Shown here: one piece after another, positions 53,472 to 63,117 of the stretch
How the letters are laid out: each line of letters opens with the position of its first letter
How positions within the stretch are numbered: the first letter of the stretch is position 1
Notes under the pieces: generated by a model
What the model was told of the DNA's origin: nothing
Seen by the model: only the letters and a program-made list of their open reading frames with translations
The model's database searches: none
Origin: 2-01-FULL-41-14 sp046317875
GTDB taxonomy: Bacteria; Pseudomonadota; Alphaproteobacteria; UBA7879; UBA5542
Assembly: GCA_046317875.1 (NCBI GenBank)
Contig: JBKCVN010000013.1
Coordinates: 1-64,000, forward strand
Length of the DNA stretch: 64,000 bases
Direction of reading: 5' to 3'
Translations under genes and position numbers: made by a program

Positions 53472-54419
53472 ATGTTTCAAAAAACAATAAAACAGAATGT
53501 CTCCATCACAGGGGTTGGTGCACACTCTGGCATTGAAACAAAAATTTCCTTGATCCCTGCCCCTGAAAATCATGGCATTGTTTTTAAAAGAACAGATCTT
53601 ACCTCAAAAAACATCATTCCGGCTTTGTGGAGTTACGTTACGGATACAAGATTGTGCACCACCATCTCTAATATAAGTAATGTCTCTGTTTCTACAATCG
53701 AGCATCTAATGGCCGCCCTATCTGCGATGGAAATAGATAACCTTTTGATTGAAATTAATGGTGCCGAAGTTCCTATTTTGGATGGAAGTGCCCATCCTTA
53801 TCTTTCCATTCTGGAAAACATTGGAACAACCACTCAAAATGAAAAGAAATCCTATTTAAAAATTCTGAAGCCCATATCCGTTAAACAAGGTGAATCTTGG
53901 GCTCAAATAAAACCAGCTCAAGATGGTTTTTCTCTTCATTATACCTTTAGAAATCGCTCTACTAATGCTTTTGAAAGATATACTTCACAGGATGCGCTAA
54001 AGGATTTTAAAAACCATTTGGCTCCTGCACGTACCTTTGGATTTTTGGAAGATGTGGAAAAATTATATGCGGCGGGTCTAGCCAAAGGCAGTTCTTTAGA
54101 AAACGCAGTTGTCTTTGATGAAGGTAAGGTTCTTAATCCAGAAGGTCTGCGTTTTGATAATGAATGTGCCCGTCATAAGGCTCTAGATGTAATTGGTGAT
54201 CTGTTCTTAGCAGGAATACCTATTATTGGACATTTCGAAGGATATTGCTCGGGCCATTCTTTAAATAATATGTTGCTTGAAGCGCTGCTAAAGGATAGGT
54301 CAGCATGGTCCATCATTACTAAAGATCCCCCAGCTTCTCATCCTCATCATCCAGGGCCATACCAGAGGCATCAGAATATTTCTTTAAATGAGAAGCCCTT
54401 AAGATTTGGGACCTTTTAA
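53472..54419 (+). CDS. lpxC: UDP-3-O-acyl-N-acetylglucosamine deacetylase
   Basis: Committed step of lipid A synthesis, a zinc deacetylase; 315 residues. Zn His in STIEHLMAALSAMEIDNLLIEINGAEVPILDGSA near 75, KGSSLENAVVFDE near 212, the Zn pair in NECARHKALDVIGDL near 235, and a GHFEGYCSGHSLNNMLL catalytic-His segment near 260. A C-terminal tail rich in His/Pro follows. Its stop overlaps the convergent coiled-coil gene by 4 bases. ATG preceded by TAAGGA. Confidence 0.96.
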   Translation: MFQKTIKQNVSITGVGAHSGIETKISLIPAPENHGIVFKRTDLTSKNIIPALWSYVTDTRLCTTISNISNVSVSTIEHLMAALSAMEIDNLLIEINGAEVPILDGSAHPYLSILENIGTTTQNEKKSYLKILKPISVKQGESWAQIKPAQDGFSLHYTFRNRSTNAFERYTSQDALKDFKNHLAPARTFGFLEDVEKLYAAGLAKGSSLENAVVFDEGKVLNPEGLRFDNECARHKALDVIGDLFLAGIPIIGHFEGYCSGHSLNNMLLEALLKDRSAWSIITKDPPASHPHHPGPYQRHQNISLNEKPLRFGTF

Positions 54420-57400
54420 CCTATTAGTCGGGATACAATATTTCCCAACCCTCTCTTCGCCTCATTGCGAATCACAAATCCAATCCCTTCTTCGACTTTA
54501 ATTTTGGCTCTGGGAAAACGATCAATATAATCTCGTTTAGACAGGGTATCGCTATTAACAAAATCGCCCACATTTTCTGATACAGCCATATCATAAGAAA
54601 CAACCCCACCATCCTCATCTTCAATTCTCTCATTTTTTTCATCATCTCCAAAGGAATCCCACCACCCTTCTTTTTTTGTCACGGGCACACCTATGGCATT
54701 AGCATTATTTCGGGCTTGAAAATAGTCTCGTTTTGCCCGATTAACTTGGATACGGGCCTTAATAATTTTTTCTAAGTCTTCTGTTTTTTCTGCTTCTCTA
54801 AAATTTTCTTCAGCGCGTTTTAATGCATTTTGGGCACGTCTTAATACTTTTATATTCTGTTTGGTGATTTGGCCCGGGCGTTTATCCACCACCCTTGCTG
54901 CCTGTTTAATTTTATAAATTTGACCAGAAGGTGTTCTATCTATTTGCCACACCGAGGCTCCCATAGGCAATGGCTGTGCCACAGGAGCCCCTAGTTGCTG
55001 ACCAAATAGATCATTTGCATTAAAGGGATTTGTACCATCATCGAAGGATGAACCAGAGAATACATTGGTATCAAAAGAAGGATTATAACTAGTAGCATCA
55101 AGGGAGGGAGTATCAAAACGGGTATTATTAAACGAGGAATCTGAAAAAGAGGGGTTCCCATAGACCTCTCCTCCAAACTGTGTGTTCAGGTCAAAACCAG
55201 ATGTAGATCCTCCCGTTCCTGAAAAAGGATCCCCACCCATGGGATTAAAAGATGAGTCATTAAAATTATCAAAACCAGCACCCATCATATCTTGATTATC
55301 ATATTCATCATCTTGCCCTTGATACTGACCATCATTGTTTAAATCCAGGTCTTCCAATTCTAATTCATTATCGAGTGGGGTAACCTGGCTCTCTAATGCC
55401 TGTTTCTTCATTTGAACAAGCTGTTCTCTTCCCTCGGTGAGATTATCTTGAGTTTCAGCAATTTCCATAGCTAATCGTTCAGCTTTATCACGATCATTTT
55501 CTTTAATCGCCCTAGCAAGTTCAGCCTGTTGAAGGGGAAGCTTATCCTCTGCATTTTGGATACTCTGCTCCATATCCCCTATTATTTGAGTTTTTTCTTT
55601 TGCTTCACGAATGCGCTGCTGATGTGCTGTTTCAGTTTTATATAAAGCCTTTTTATACTCGCCCTCTTTTTGCAGCATATTATTTTTAGATTGGTCTAAT
55701 TCAAATTGATACTGCTGTAATTTTTTCTTAGCCTCCTCAATTGCCGCCACATCATTCCCTGCTTCTGCTTTTTTCAAAGCTTCTTTGGCATCATTAACTT
55801 GCTTTTGCTTATCCTGGTATACTTTTTGCGAGCTCTCATAAGCTGCTTGAGCTGTTTTGCAAGTTTCAATATCTTGCTCAGCTTTCTCCAAATCCTTCCG
55901 AGCAAGCCTATGGTTGTCTTGGGCTGATTCCAATTGTTGTCCGATACGATTTAACTCTTGGGTTGCTTGCAACTTCTCACGCGACAAACGATCTACTTCA
56001 GCCTTATTACCAGAAGCTTGCGCCGCCACAATTTGTTTCTCTAGCGTATTAATTTTTGATTGAGTTTCATTTTTTTTCTGTTCTAAGGCTTGAAGCTCGG
56101 AAGATGCCTTAGCCGCCTTACGTTGAGCATATTCTTGCTTAGACTCAACTTTCGAAAGAGAATAATCTTCTACGGCCTCGACAACTGCCATTTTTTGTTG
56201 CGATTCTTTAACAATGTCGCCAGTCATTTTTATTTTTTCTTCCGTCGCCACCACCACAGCTTCAGCTTTTTGGATTTCCACAGGATCCTTAGACGTGGCT
56301 TTAATTTGTGCCAAAGCTTCCTTGGCTTTTTCCCCTTCTTCCTTGGCAGCCATGTGGGCTTGTTCAGCACTTGCAACCGCAGCCTTCGCCTGTTCTTTTT
56401 CGGCCACTGCTTCAGCCGCCTGACGTTTGGCTGTTTCTTCAAAAGTCTCGCTTTTTGCCAAAGCTGTATTTGCCTTCTTTTGCGCTTTTTTCGCTTGGTT
56501 CTGGCTATCCTTTAGTTCTTTCAGGGCCCTTGCTTCTTCTTTTTTGGCGTCTGCTAATCTCTTTTGGGCATCCGCTTTCTCCTGGGGGGTCCCCACCTTA
56601 GCTACAGCTAAATCAGCTTGGGCATCCAGCACCTTCTGCCGTGCGTTAGCATGGTTATTTTCTGCAGCAGATAAACGTGTTTTGGCTTTTTCGTGCTGGT
56701 CCTTGGCATCTGCAAGGGCTGCTGCTGCCTTTTCTTTCTCGGCCGCAGCTTTTAGGGCTTTCCTTTCGTCAGCTGTCTGGGTTAAGGCTTTCTTATTTTC
56801 TGCTTTACGGGCAGCCTTCGCCGAATTTTTTTTGGCTTTTTTCAAATTGGCTTCTGCTTTTTTCTTATCAGCCTCGGCTTTTTTAATTAATGCTGGATCT
56901 TTCTTATCCTTAGCGTCTTGTAGGTTTTTCTCTGCGTTCGTTAATTTTGTGGCGGCCTCATTTTCAGTATTTTTTGCTGTTTTGGCTTCTTGAGCCGCTT
57001 CTTCGGCTTGCTTTTGTGTTTTATTGGCTTTTTGCAATTCTTTTTCTGCCTCTTTGGCTTTTTGAAGCTGATCTTCTTTAATCTTTGCGGCAGCCACACG
57101 TTCTGCGCGTGCTTCTTCTTTTGCCTTTTCAGCGGCGGCAATTGCTTCCTTGTTCTGGGGATTTTCTGCCCTTAACTTCTGAAGCTCTTCATCTGCTTTT
57201 TCTTGCTTTTTTTTGGCCTCAGCTTCTTGTTTTTCCCCAGCCTTTATTCCCTTTTCTGCATTTTCTTTTTTTTCTTCTGCTGCTTTCTGAGCCGATGATT
57301 TCTCAGGGGGTTGTGCAACTTCATGGGCAGCAGATTCTTTTTTGTCAGTTTTGGTAGCAGGAGTTTCTGTCCCTTTTTTCATCTCTTTGCTTAAGACAGA

Positions 57401-57505
57401 ATCAGACTCAAGAATTTCTAAATATCCATCCTCTTCTTTATTCGCATAGCTGCACAAAAACGTGACCGCTATAAAAAAACAAACAAAAGAACGTTTTATT
57501 TTCAT
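54416..57505 (-). CDS. Large secreted alanine/lysine/glutamate coiled-coil protein
   Basis: About 1029 residues from an ATG 6 bases after the upstream gene's stop; an in-frame start 17 codons earlier lies within that gene. Signal peptide (SFVCFFIAVTFLCSYA). Residues about 40-690 are nearly continuous coiled coil rich in Ala, Lys, Glu and Gln, TolA-like in composition. A low-complexity Asn/Ser/Phe/Gly/Asp segment follows (about 700-800), holding single DPF and NPF tripeptides, then a C-terminal helical region with KALRRAQNALKRAEENFREAE-type heptads and a globular end. I recognise no family. Signal peptide and no anchor suggest a periplasmic or secreted fibrous protein. Confidence 0.8.
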   Translation of the reverse strand: MKIKRSFVCFFIAVTFLCSYANKEEDGYLEILESDSVLSKEMKKGTETPATKTDKKESAAHEVAQPPEKSSAQKAAEEKKENAEKGIKAGEKQEAEAKKKQEKADEELQKLRAENPQNKEAIAAAEKAKEEARAERVAAAKIKEDQLQKAKEAEKELQKANKTQKQAEEAAQEAKTAKNTENEAATKLTNAEKNLQDAKDKKDPALIKKAEADKKKAEANLKKAKKNSAKAARKAENKKALTQTADERKALKAAAEKEKAAAALADAKDQHEKAKTRLSAAENNHANARQKVLDAQADLAVAKVGTPQEKADAQKRLADAKKEEARALKELKDSQNQAKKAQKKANTALAKSETFEETAKRQAAEAVAEKEQAKAAVASAEQAHMAAKEEGEKAKEALAQIKATSKDPVEIQKAEAVVVATEEKIKMTGDIVKESQQKMAVVEAVEDYSLSKVESKQEYAQRKAAKASSELQALEQKKNETQSKINTLEKQIVAAQASGNKAEVDRLSREKLQATQELNRIGQQLESAQDNHRLARKDLEKAEQDIETCKTAQAAYESSQKVYQDKQKQVNDAKEALKKAEAGNDVAAIEEAKKKLQQYQFELDQSKNNMLQKEGEYKKALYKTETAHQQRIREAKEKTQIIGDMEQSIQNAEDKLPLQQAELARAIKENDRDKAERLAMEIAETQDNLTEGREQLVQMKKQALESQVTPLDNELELEDLDLNNDGQYQGQDDEYDNQDMMGAGFDNFNDSSFNPMGGDPFSGTGGSTSGFDLNTQFGGEVYGNPSFSDSSFNNTRFDTPSLDATSYNPSFDTNVFSGSSFDDGTNPFNANDLFGQQLGAPVAQPLPMGASVWQIDRTPSGQIYKIKQAARVVDKRPGQITKQNIKVLRRAQNALKRAEENFREAEKTEDLEKIIKARIQVNRAKRDYFQARNNANAIGVPVTKKEGWWDSFGDDEKNERIEDEDGGVVSYDMAVSENVGDFVNSDTLSKRDYIDRFPRAKIKVEEGIGFVIRNEAKRGLGNIVSRLIG

Positions 57506-57512
57506 GGAGCGA

Positions 57513-58859
57513 TTAAGAATTTTCCCACTCTGCATCACTGGCTCCCTGCATGGCATCTCTGGGGTCTGGTTGATTTTGAATATTTTGCCATTGGGCTTTA
57601 CGGTCGTCTATTTGTTTACCAACGGCGTTCAAAATATTATCTGTTCTTAATGAATTAGCATTTCCACCCCGGGCAACAGGCCTGGGATTAGGGGCAGGAT
57701 TTGCCCTCACAGAAGCTGACCTTGACCCCAAAGAAGGCAACGGAGGAGCGGCAGGTATAATTCTGCCGCTCTCTGGGGATATTGATTCAGGCCGAGCAGT
57801 TGGTGAAGATGAGTTTAACCAATCTTCTGGGGGTGGAGGCAATGCATCAAAATTTGGCGCGGAGGATGAATTGGCAGGTGTCGTAGCCTTCGCATTTGCT
57901 TGAGCTCGAAACTCTTTAACCAAACGGCGATCTTCTTCCCCTAATTGATCCCAGACTATATATTTATTTTTCAAATATGTATCTAGCATGCGACCTCGGC
58001 GTGCTTGAACCATCGATGCCAAATTCACTGCGTCAGAACCAGAGGCTTGGCGCATTTGGGTGGGCCGCACGGTAGTTGATCGGGCAAATGAAGATTTAAT
58101 AACACCAGAAGAAAGCCCAGGCTGAGCTGCCTGATTCATTAAATTAATATCTTGAGTTGTTAATTGAGAAGAATCAAGCCGACCCTCATTAATCCGACGA
58201 GCCAAAGTTTCAGATCGTTCCCCCATCATATTTTCATTCCTAGTCGGAACAGAAGATGGCGCAGCATACTGGGCCTGACTAGCCAGAGCATTATTTCTCT
58301 GAACCGTCAGCCCTGCACCAGACCCTGCTGGAACAAAATTTTGGGATGTCATAGTAGGTGCCAAAGACATGGCCCCAGACATCTGGTTAGTTTCATTCGT
58401 CATCAGCGAGGTGCCAGGACCTTGAACTAATCCTCGATTATACCGTTCTTGAAAATCTAATCTACTTTTCAGTTCTTGTGTAATTTGAGCCACTGCTGAG
58501 GACAGTGTTTTCTTAAGTTTGGAGTTATTATTTTTCCGATAAACAGCTGTTAAATAAGCGCGAAGACGCATTAAGGAATTTAAATTTACCTCGTCAAGCT
58601 CGCGCCGTTTATGAAGATTATTAATAAGAATGGCAGACTCTTGGGCTAGCCGTTCTATGGTCGGATAAGAATCTTTGGGAAGGACAGATGTGGACAAATC
58701 AAATTCTACGCTGGCAGGCGTTAATTTTTGATTTTTCCGGGAACGCATATTTTGGGGGGATACCTTGATATTGGCAGGAAACCCTACCCCGGACAATCCA
58801 CTATCTACCCATAGTACGAATGCAATAAGAACAGCAGATACCTTAAGAATATAGATCAT
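57513..58859 (-). CDS. Secreted proline-rich protein of unknown function
   Basis: 448 residues. An N-terminal signal peptide or anchor (LKVSAVLIAFVLWVDSGLSGVG) is followed by a helical region (about residues 60-150), a Gln/Asn/Ser/Ala-rich linker, and a second helical part (about 215-325). The proline-rich part holds FDALPPPPEDWL, IIPAAPPLP and NPAPNPRPV. The C-terminal 45 residues are amphipathic and acidic, ending DAEWENS. No family recognised. First gene of a two-gene unit with the coiled-coil gene. The Pro-rich EVH1/SH3-like stretch and acidic tryptophan tail recall actin-regulator mimics, but that is speculation from short motifs. Confidence 0.75.
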   Translation of the reverse strand: MIYILKVSAVLIAFVLWVDSGLSGVGFPANIKVSPQNMRSRKNQKLTPASVEFDLSTSVLPKDSYPTIERLAQESAILINNLHKRRELDEVNLNSLMRLRAYLTAVYRKNNNSKLKKTLSSAVAQITQELKSRLDFQERYNRGLVQGPGTSLMTNETNQMSGAMSLAPTMTSQNFVPAGSGAGLTVQRNNALASQAQYAAPSSVPTRNENMMGERSETLARRINEGRLDSSQLTTQDINLMNQAAQPGLSSGVIKSSFARSTTVRPTQMRQASGSDAVNLASMVQARRGRMLDTYLKNKYIVWDQLGEEDRRLVKEFRAQANAKATTPANSSSAPNFDALPPPPEDWLNSSSPTARPESISPESGRIIPAAPPLPSLGSRSASVRANPAPNPRPVARGGNANSLRTDNILNAVGKQIDDRKAQWQNIQNQPDPRDAMQGASDAEWENS

Positions 58860-59121
58860 TATTTTTCCCTGTTAAGTGTGCCTCTTTTTAAGTATCAAAG
58901 GTTTTTTTACAAAAAGCAAGAATCAACAGTAAATAACAAGGAACATAATCGATTTTTAGATTTATCTCTCGCTTAAAAGAAGAGCAATGATAGATTCGCT
59001 TCACGAGAGAACCAATGTCTTAAAAAGGCAGGAAATATCTTTATTTAAATCTTATTAAATGTGGACATCCCTACTGGGAGTATGGTATACAAAACTTACC
59101 TTAATAAATAAAGGTTCTTGT

Positions 59122-59198
<77 letters not shown>

Positions 59199-59336
59199 AT
59201 TCAAAAAATCAACACATAGCCCTCCCAGTATCAGAACCATGAAAAGGTCATTTGTATTCATTCTTTTCAATATGCTCGATGGTATATAAAAAAGGGCGTC
59301 TATGAAAAAATAATTCCAAAATTATTCAGGATTATA

Positions 59337-59984
59337 TTATTGCTTTTCATAGAAGCTGTGAAATAACTCCAACAAATCTTTTTTGTCCTTATTTCTAATT
59401 AAATCCTTAATTTTCTGCTGGTTTTTTTTAATTGGATCAAAATCTTCTGTCTCGAACCAAAAAGGATATCCAGCTACGCTTTCATATATTGCATCATCAT
59501 TTGGCTCAAATTCGAATATCCTAATAAGAAATAAATCTTCACAAGGACGAATTCGTTTTTTAAAATGCTCGTTTGCCAGCGCACTCTGGTTGCCCCACTT
59601 TTTCAGAGCATCTAAAACAAGAAGAGGGTCGATATCATTCGTAAGATCTCTCACGAACTTTTCCCGCTCTTCTCCTTCCAATGGGCTCAGTTTAATAGCC
59701 GCATCTTCAGGGAACATCGATCTTGAAACAGCAGATAGAAAAAGCGGACTCTTTTCTAGCCTCTTCTAAATCAAACTCTCAGGTTATTTTTACGCCAGCA
59801 GGATGTGGATTCGAAGATGCCTGGCGCAGGGCACGCAAAATCTCAATATATTGATTTGAGAGTGATTCCGCACCCGCACCCGCACCCGCACCCGCACCCG
59901 CACCCGCACCCGCACCCGCACCCGCAGATAACTGCAAATTGAAAACGAATACAAATCCTATGAATATTAATTTTTTTTAAACAT
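59337..59984 (-). pseudogene. Decayed secreted-protein gene with Ala-Gly repeat
   Basis: From ATG at 59984 a frame needs one extra A in an A8 run (59978-59971) to read MFKKKLIFIGFVFVF, NLQLSA, a perfect signal peptide. It then runs through about ten Ala-Gly dipeptides and AESLSNQYIEILRALRQ, SSNPHPAGVKIT. A TGA follows (59781-59779), then EFDLEEARKESAF in the same frame. Removing one T from the T5 at 59743-59739 joins it to LSAVSRSMFPEDAAIKLSPL and on to FYEKQ. So one gene of about 210 codons carries two slips and one nonsense codon. The last 126 codons remain open alone. No family recognised. Confidence 0.65.
59868..59927. repeat. Hexanucleotide tandem repeat, CCGCAC x9 plus CCGCAG
   Basis: Nine perfect copies (54 bases) and one single-base variant. 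On the minus strand it encodes alternating Ala-Gly right after a signal peptide cleavage region. The unit length is a multiple of three, so copy number changes would lengthen the protein without shifting frame. Confidence 0.95.
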
Positions 59985-60117
59985 TCTTAAGGTATTAATT
60001 TAAATTTGATAAATTTACTATTTTTGGACAATCCTTAAACGTCATCTTTTTTTGCAGCGTAGATTGATATTTTAACTTCTATTAAGTGCGCCGCCCAAGG
60101 CACTCTGAATAAAAAAA

Positions 60118-60142
60118 CCCAGCTTGAAAGCTGGGCTTTTTT
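60118..60142. terminator. Bidirectional Rho-independent terminator
   Basis: CCCAGCT/AGCTGGG around TGAA, with T-runs on both sides (TTTTTTTATT on each strand). On the minus strand it ends the rplU-rpmA transcript; on the plus strand nothing obvious reads into it. Confidence 0.85.
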
Positions 60143-60164
60143 TATTTTTGAAAATGAAACTTAT

Positions 60165-60413
60165 TTATACAACCGAAACGTAAACCCGGTCTTGGGCCTT
60201 GCGTGAAAAAACCACTCGTCCTGCGGTTAGGGCGAACAAGGTATGATCACGACCCATGCCTACGTTTTCACCAGCTCTTACTTTGGTGCCACGTTGACGA
60301 ATGATAATGTTCCCAGCAATAACGCTTTGGTCGCCGAATTTTTTAACACCTAAACGACGCCCTGCTGAATCGCGTCCGTTTCTCGAGCTACCGCCCGCTT
60401 TCTTATGAGCCAT
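60165..60413 (-). CDS. rpmA: 50S ribosomal protein L27
   Basis: 82 residues: MAHKKAGGSSRNGRDSAGRR, LGVKKFGDQSV and a conserved C-terminal half. Start matches the family's flexible N-terminus at the peptidyl-transferase centre, with no cleaved leader. Three bases after rplU. Confidence 0.97.
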   Translation of the reverse strand: MAHKKAGGSSRNGRDSAGRRLGVKKFGDQSVIAGNIIIRQRGTKVRAGENVGMGRDHTLFALTAGRVVFSRKAQDRVYVSVV

Positions 60414-60416
60414 TTT

Positions 60417-60836
60417 TTAATCCTCTTTCTTCGTTGATGCTTTTTTGGGCTTGGAAGCAGCTTCTACTTTTGCTTCTTTTACAGCCGCAACAGCCTTTTC
60501 TGCTGCTTTAGAAGATGACTTGCCATCTTTCAAGATATCAACAATTTTCAACATAGTCTTATGTTGTTTGTGTCCTTTTTTCCGACGATAGTTATGACGG
60601 CGTTTTTTCTTAAAGATAATAACCTTATCGTCACGTGTATGTTTTTCTACAATCGCAACAACCTGGGCCCCCCCTAATAAAGGATCACCAATAACGGTTG
60701 AGCTATCTGTTCCCACCATTAAAACTTGGTCTAATATAATTTGTGAACCTACAGCTGATTCAATTTTTTCCACCACAACCTTGGTGTCTTTGAAAACTTT
60801 ATACTGCTTTCCGCCTGTACGTATGATTGCAAACAT
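60417..60836 (-). CDS. rplU: 50S ribosomal protein L21
   Basis: About 139 residues from MFAIIRTGGKQYKVFKDTKV; an in-frame ATG four codons earlier (MDKK) is possible. The core ends near residue 100 at KKRRHNYRRKKGHKQHKTMLKI, and the rest is a Lys/Ala-rich tail often seen in alphaproteobacteria. Ribosome site GGA 7-8 bases before the chosen ATG. Confidence 0.94.
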   Translation of the reverse strand: MFAIIRTGGKQYKVFKDTKVVVEKIESAVGSQIILDQVLMVGTDSSTVIGDPLLGGAQVVAIVEKHTRDDKVIIFKKKRRHNYRRKKGHKQHKTMLKIVDILKDGKSSSKAAEKAVAAVKEAKVEAASKPKKASTKKED

Positions 60837-60868
60837 TTTTTTATCCATGTAATTTCTTAATAGTGTTT

Positions 60869-60897
60869 TTTCTAGACGCCCGCAGCCTGAAAGTCAA
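60869..60897 (-). promoter_or_regulatory. Promoter of rplU-rpmA
   Basis: Minus strand TTGACT (60897-60892), 17-base spacer, TAGAAA (60874-60869), about 30 bases before rplU. The -35 is near consensus and the -10 weak. Confidence 0.6.
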
Positions 60898-61013
60898 GGG
60901 TAAACTTCAAAATATTCAATATTTCAGAATTTATCTTTCGCCTAAACCGCCCCATTTTGTTTTTCCACAGACTGTATTATACTAAATAAAAAAAACAACC
61001 TTGGTATAAATTA

Positions 61014-62156
61014 ATGAAAGCTAAAAAAGAGCTAAGAGTCCTGCAAGTATTGCCCGCCCTTGAAATGGGGGGGGTAGAACGGGGCACAATTGATGTGGCC
61101 ATTTTTCTAAAACAAAAAGGCCACTTCCCGGTGATTGCATCTTATGGGGGACGCCTCGTATCTCACCTTAGGAAAAACGGCATCATCCATGAATATCTAC
61201 CATTGCATTCTAAAAACCCCTTCACCATGTGGATGAACATTGTCCGCCTAGAGCGAATTATTCGAAATCATCAGATCCAAGTAGTACACGCCCGCAGCCG
61301 CGCCCCTGCCTGGAGCGCCTATTTTGCGGCGAAAAAAGCCAAGGTCCCTTTTATTACAACGTTTCATGCAGCTTATCCTTTCCAAAGCACCCTCAAAAAG
61401 GTCTATAATAGTGTAATGACAAAAGGAAACAACATCATTGCTGTCTCTAAGTTCATTTCAAATTTTATACAACAAAAATATCAAGTCACCCCCAAGAAGA
61501 TAGTTTCCATCCACAGGGGAATCGATCTGGAAGTTTTTGACCCCGAAAAAGTCACCCAATCCCGAATTGAGGCTGTTATTTCTCAGATGCAACTACCTGA
61601 TGATAAATTTATTGTGCTCTTGCCGGGACGACTGACGCGCTTGAAAGGACACGTGGTTTTGTTAGATGCCCTATCACGATTAAAACGCGATGATGTGGTT
61701 TGTATTTTTGTAGGGCTTGCCAAGAATTCTGAATATATAAAAGAGCTTGAGGAACAAGCCCTGAACTATCAACTCAGAGACAGACTCTACATTTTTCCAG
61801 AGTGCAAAGATATGCCTGCCCTCTATAAACTGTCCACTGTAACAGTATGCCCCTCTATATGCCCCGAATCATTTGGACGAACCGCGGCCGAAGCGGGCGC
61901 CTTAGGATGCCCCGTTATTGCCAGCAATCATGGGGGACTTCCGGAAATCATTCTTGATGGCGAAACTGGCTTTCTATTTCCCCCAGAAGACAGTCGAAGC
62001 TTGGCTTATATCATTGAAAAAGTATTGGATATGCCGCTAGAAGAACGTCAAAAAATGCAACAAAAGGCCATCGCCCATATTCGCAAGCATTTTGACAACA
62101 CTATTATGCTCACAAAAACTCTAAAAGTTTACCAAGACGTTTTATCTCACGTATGA
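61014..62156 (+). CDS. GT4-family glycosyltransferase
   Basis: 380 residues, GT-B fold. N-terminal domain begins VLQVLPALEMGGVERGTIDVA, the GGVE pattern of GT4 donors' acceptors; FHAAYPFQSTLKKVYN and the second domain PGRLTRLKGHVVLLDAL with ESFGRTAAEAGALGCPVIAS (the E-x7-E nucleotide-sugar motif) are clear. It transfers a sugar from a nucleotide donor, probably for lipopolysaccharide core or a capsule. Overlaps the next gene by 4 bases. Substrate not deducible. Confidence 0.9.
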   Translation: MKAKKELRVLQVLPALEMGGVERGTIDVAIFLKQKGHFPVIASYGGRLVSHLRKNGIIHEYLPLHSKNPFTMWMNIVRLERIIRNHQIQVVHARSRAPAWSAYFAAKKAKVPFITTFHAAYPFQSTLKKVYNSVMTKGNNIIAVSKFISNFIQQKYQVTPKKIVSIHRGIDLEVFDPEKVTQSRIEAVISQMQLPDDKFIVLLPGRLTRLKGHVVLLDALSRLKRDDVVCIFVGLAKNSEYIKELEEQALNYQLRDRLYIFPECKDMPALYKLSTVTVCPSICPESFGRTAAEAGALGCPVIASNHGGLPEIILDGETGFLFPPEDSRSLAYIIEKVLDMPLEERQKMQQKAIAHIRKHFDNTIMLTKTLKVYQDVLSHV

Positions 62157-63085
62157 AAACCATTTTAGTTATTAAACATGGCGCATTGGGAGACATGATT
62201 TTTGCCATGGGGGCTTTCAAAGCGATTCGTGATCACCACTCAGATGACAAGGTTATCCTTCTCACTTCCTCTCCCTTTAAAGCCTTAGCTGAAAAATCTC
62301 CTTATTTTGATGAAGTTTGGATTGATGATCGGAAGCGTCCCTGGCAACACCCCTTGGAATGCCTCAGTCTATTCCGCACCCTGAAAGCAGCCAACTTCTC
62401 AATTGTGTATGACCTTCAACGTTCCCGCAGGACGCGACGGTATTTTCATATCATGAAACGCTTTTTTTCCTCTCCCCCCCTATGGAATGGAATATTTGAA
62501 GGATCTGATTTTCATTATGACATTCCCTCTGTTTATGTAGATCACATTTTGAAAATTAACGAGAATCAGATTAAAAAAGCAGGCATTAAAAATGTCCCCA
62601 GCCCCGATTTATCTTGGTTAAAAACAGATATATCGCACATTACCTTGCCAAAAAAATATTTCCTTCTGGTGCCAGGCACATCACCTGGACAAGGTCACAA
62701 AAAATGGCCCGCCCCTTTTTATGGACAAGTAGCCCAATACATTTGGAAAAAAGGCTGCACACCTGTGGTGTTAGGAACGGCCCAGGAACAATCTGAATAC
62801 GATGAAATTTATAAAAGCTGCCCCAATGCCATAAGCTTGTTGGGAAAAACAACTCTTTTTGATATTCCCGAAATTGCACGCCATGCTCAAGGCGCCTTAG
62901 GGAACGATACAGGACCCATGCACCTTTGTTACTTCAGTGGATGCCCATCGTTGTATTTATTCTCTTATTCATCAGGGGTGAATTTATGCGGCCCTACCGA
63001 TGGGGTAAGTAAAGTGTTAAAGAAGGAAAGTTTGCGCGAGCTAACCGTGAATGAAGTCATAAAAAATTTGGTTTTTAAAAGTTGA
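62153..63085 (+). CDS. GT9-family glycosyltransferase (heptosyltransferase-like)
   Basis: 310 residues, LPS heptosyltransferase family. VIKHGALGDMIFAMGAFKAIRDHH, then FSIVYDLQRSRRTRRYF; C-terminal domain FLLVPGTSPGQGHKKWPAPFYGQVA, VLGTAQEQSE and the donor site GALGNDTGPMHLCYFSGCPSLYLFS. Probably builds the lipopolysaccharide core with the upstream GT4 enzyme; the sugar is not determined. Confidence 0.9.
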   Translation: MKTILVIKHGALGDMIFAMGAFKAIRDHHSDDKVILLTSSPFKALAEKSPYFDEVWIDDRKRPWQHPLECLSLFRTLKAANFSIVYDLQRSRRTRRYFHIMKRFFSSPPLWNGIFEGSDFHYDIPSVYVDHILKINENQIKKAGIKNVPSPDLSWLKTDISHITLPKKYFLLVPGTSPGQGHKKWPAPFYGQVAQYIWKKGCTPVVLGTAQEQSEYDEIYKSCPNAISLLGKTTLFDIPEIARHAQGALGNDTGPMHLCYFSGCPSLYLFSYSSGVNLCGPTDGVSKVLKKESLRELTVNEVIKNLVFKS

Positions 63086-63117
63086 TCTTTATGCTTTTCG
63101 TACCCAAATACAATTTC

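Noticed and set aside
56427..56993. 188-codon ORF on the plus strand opposite the coiled-coil gene
   Set aside because: It is the mirror of Ala/Lys/Glu codons, has biased Phe/Ser/Ala composition and no ribosome site; the minus strand has a signal peptide and regular coiled coil.
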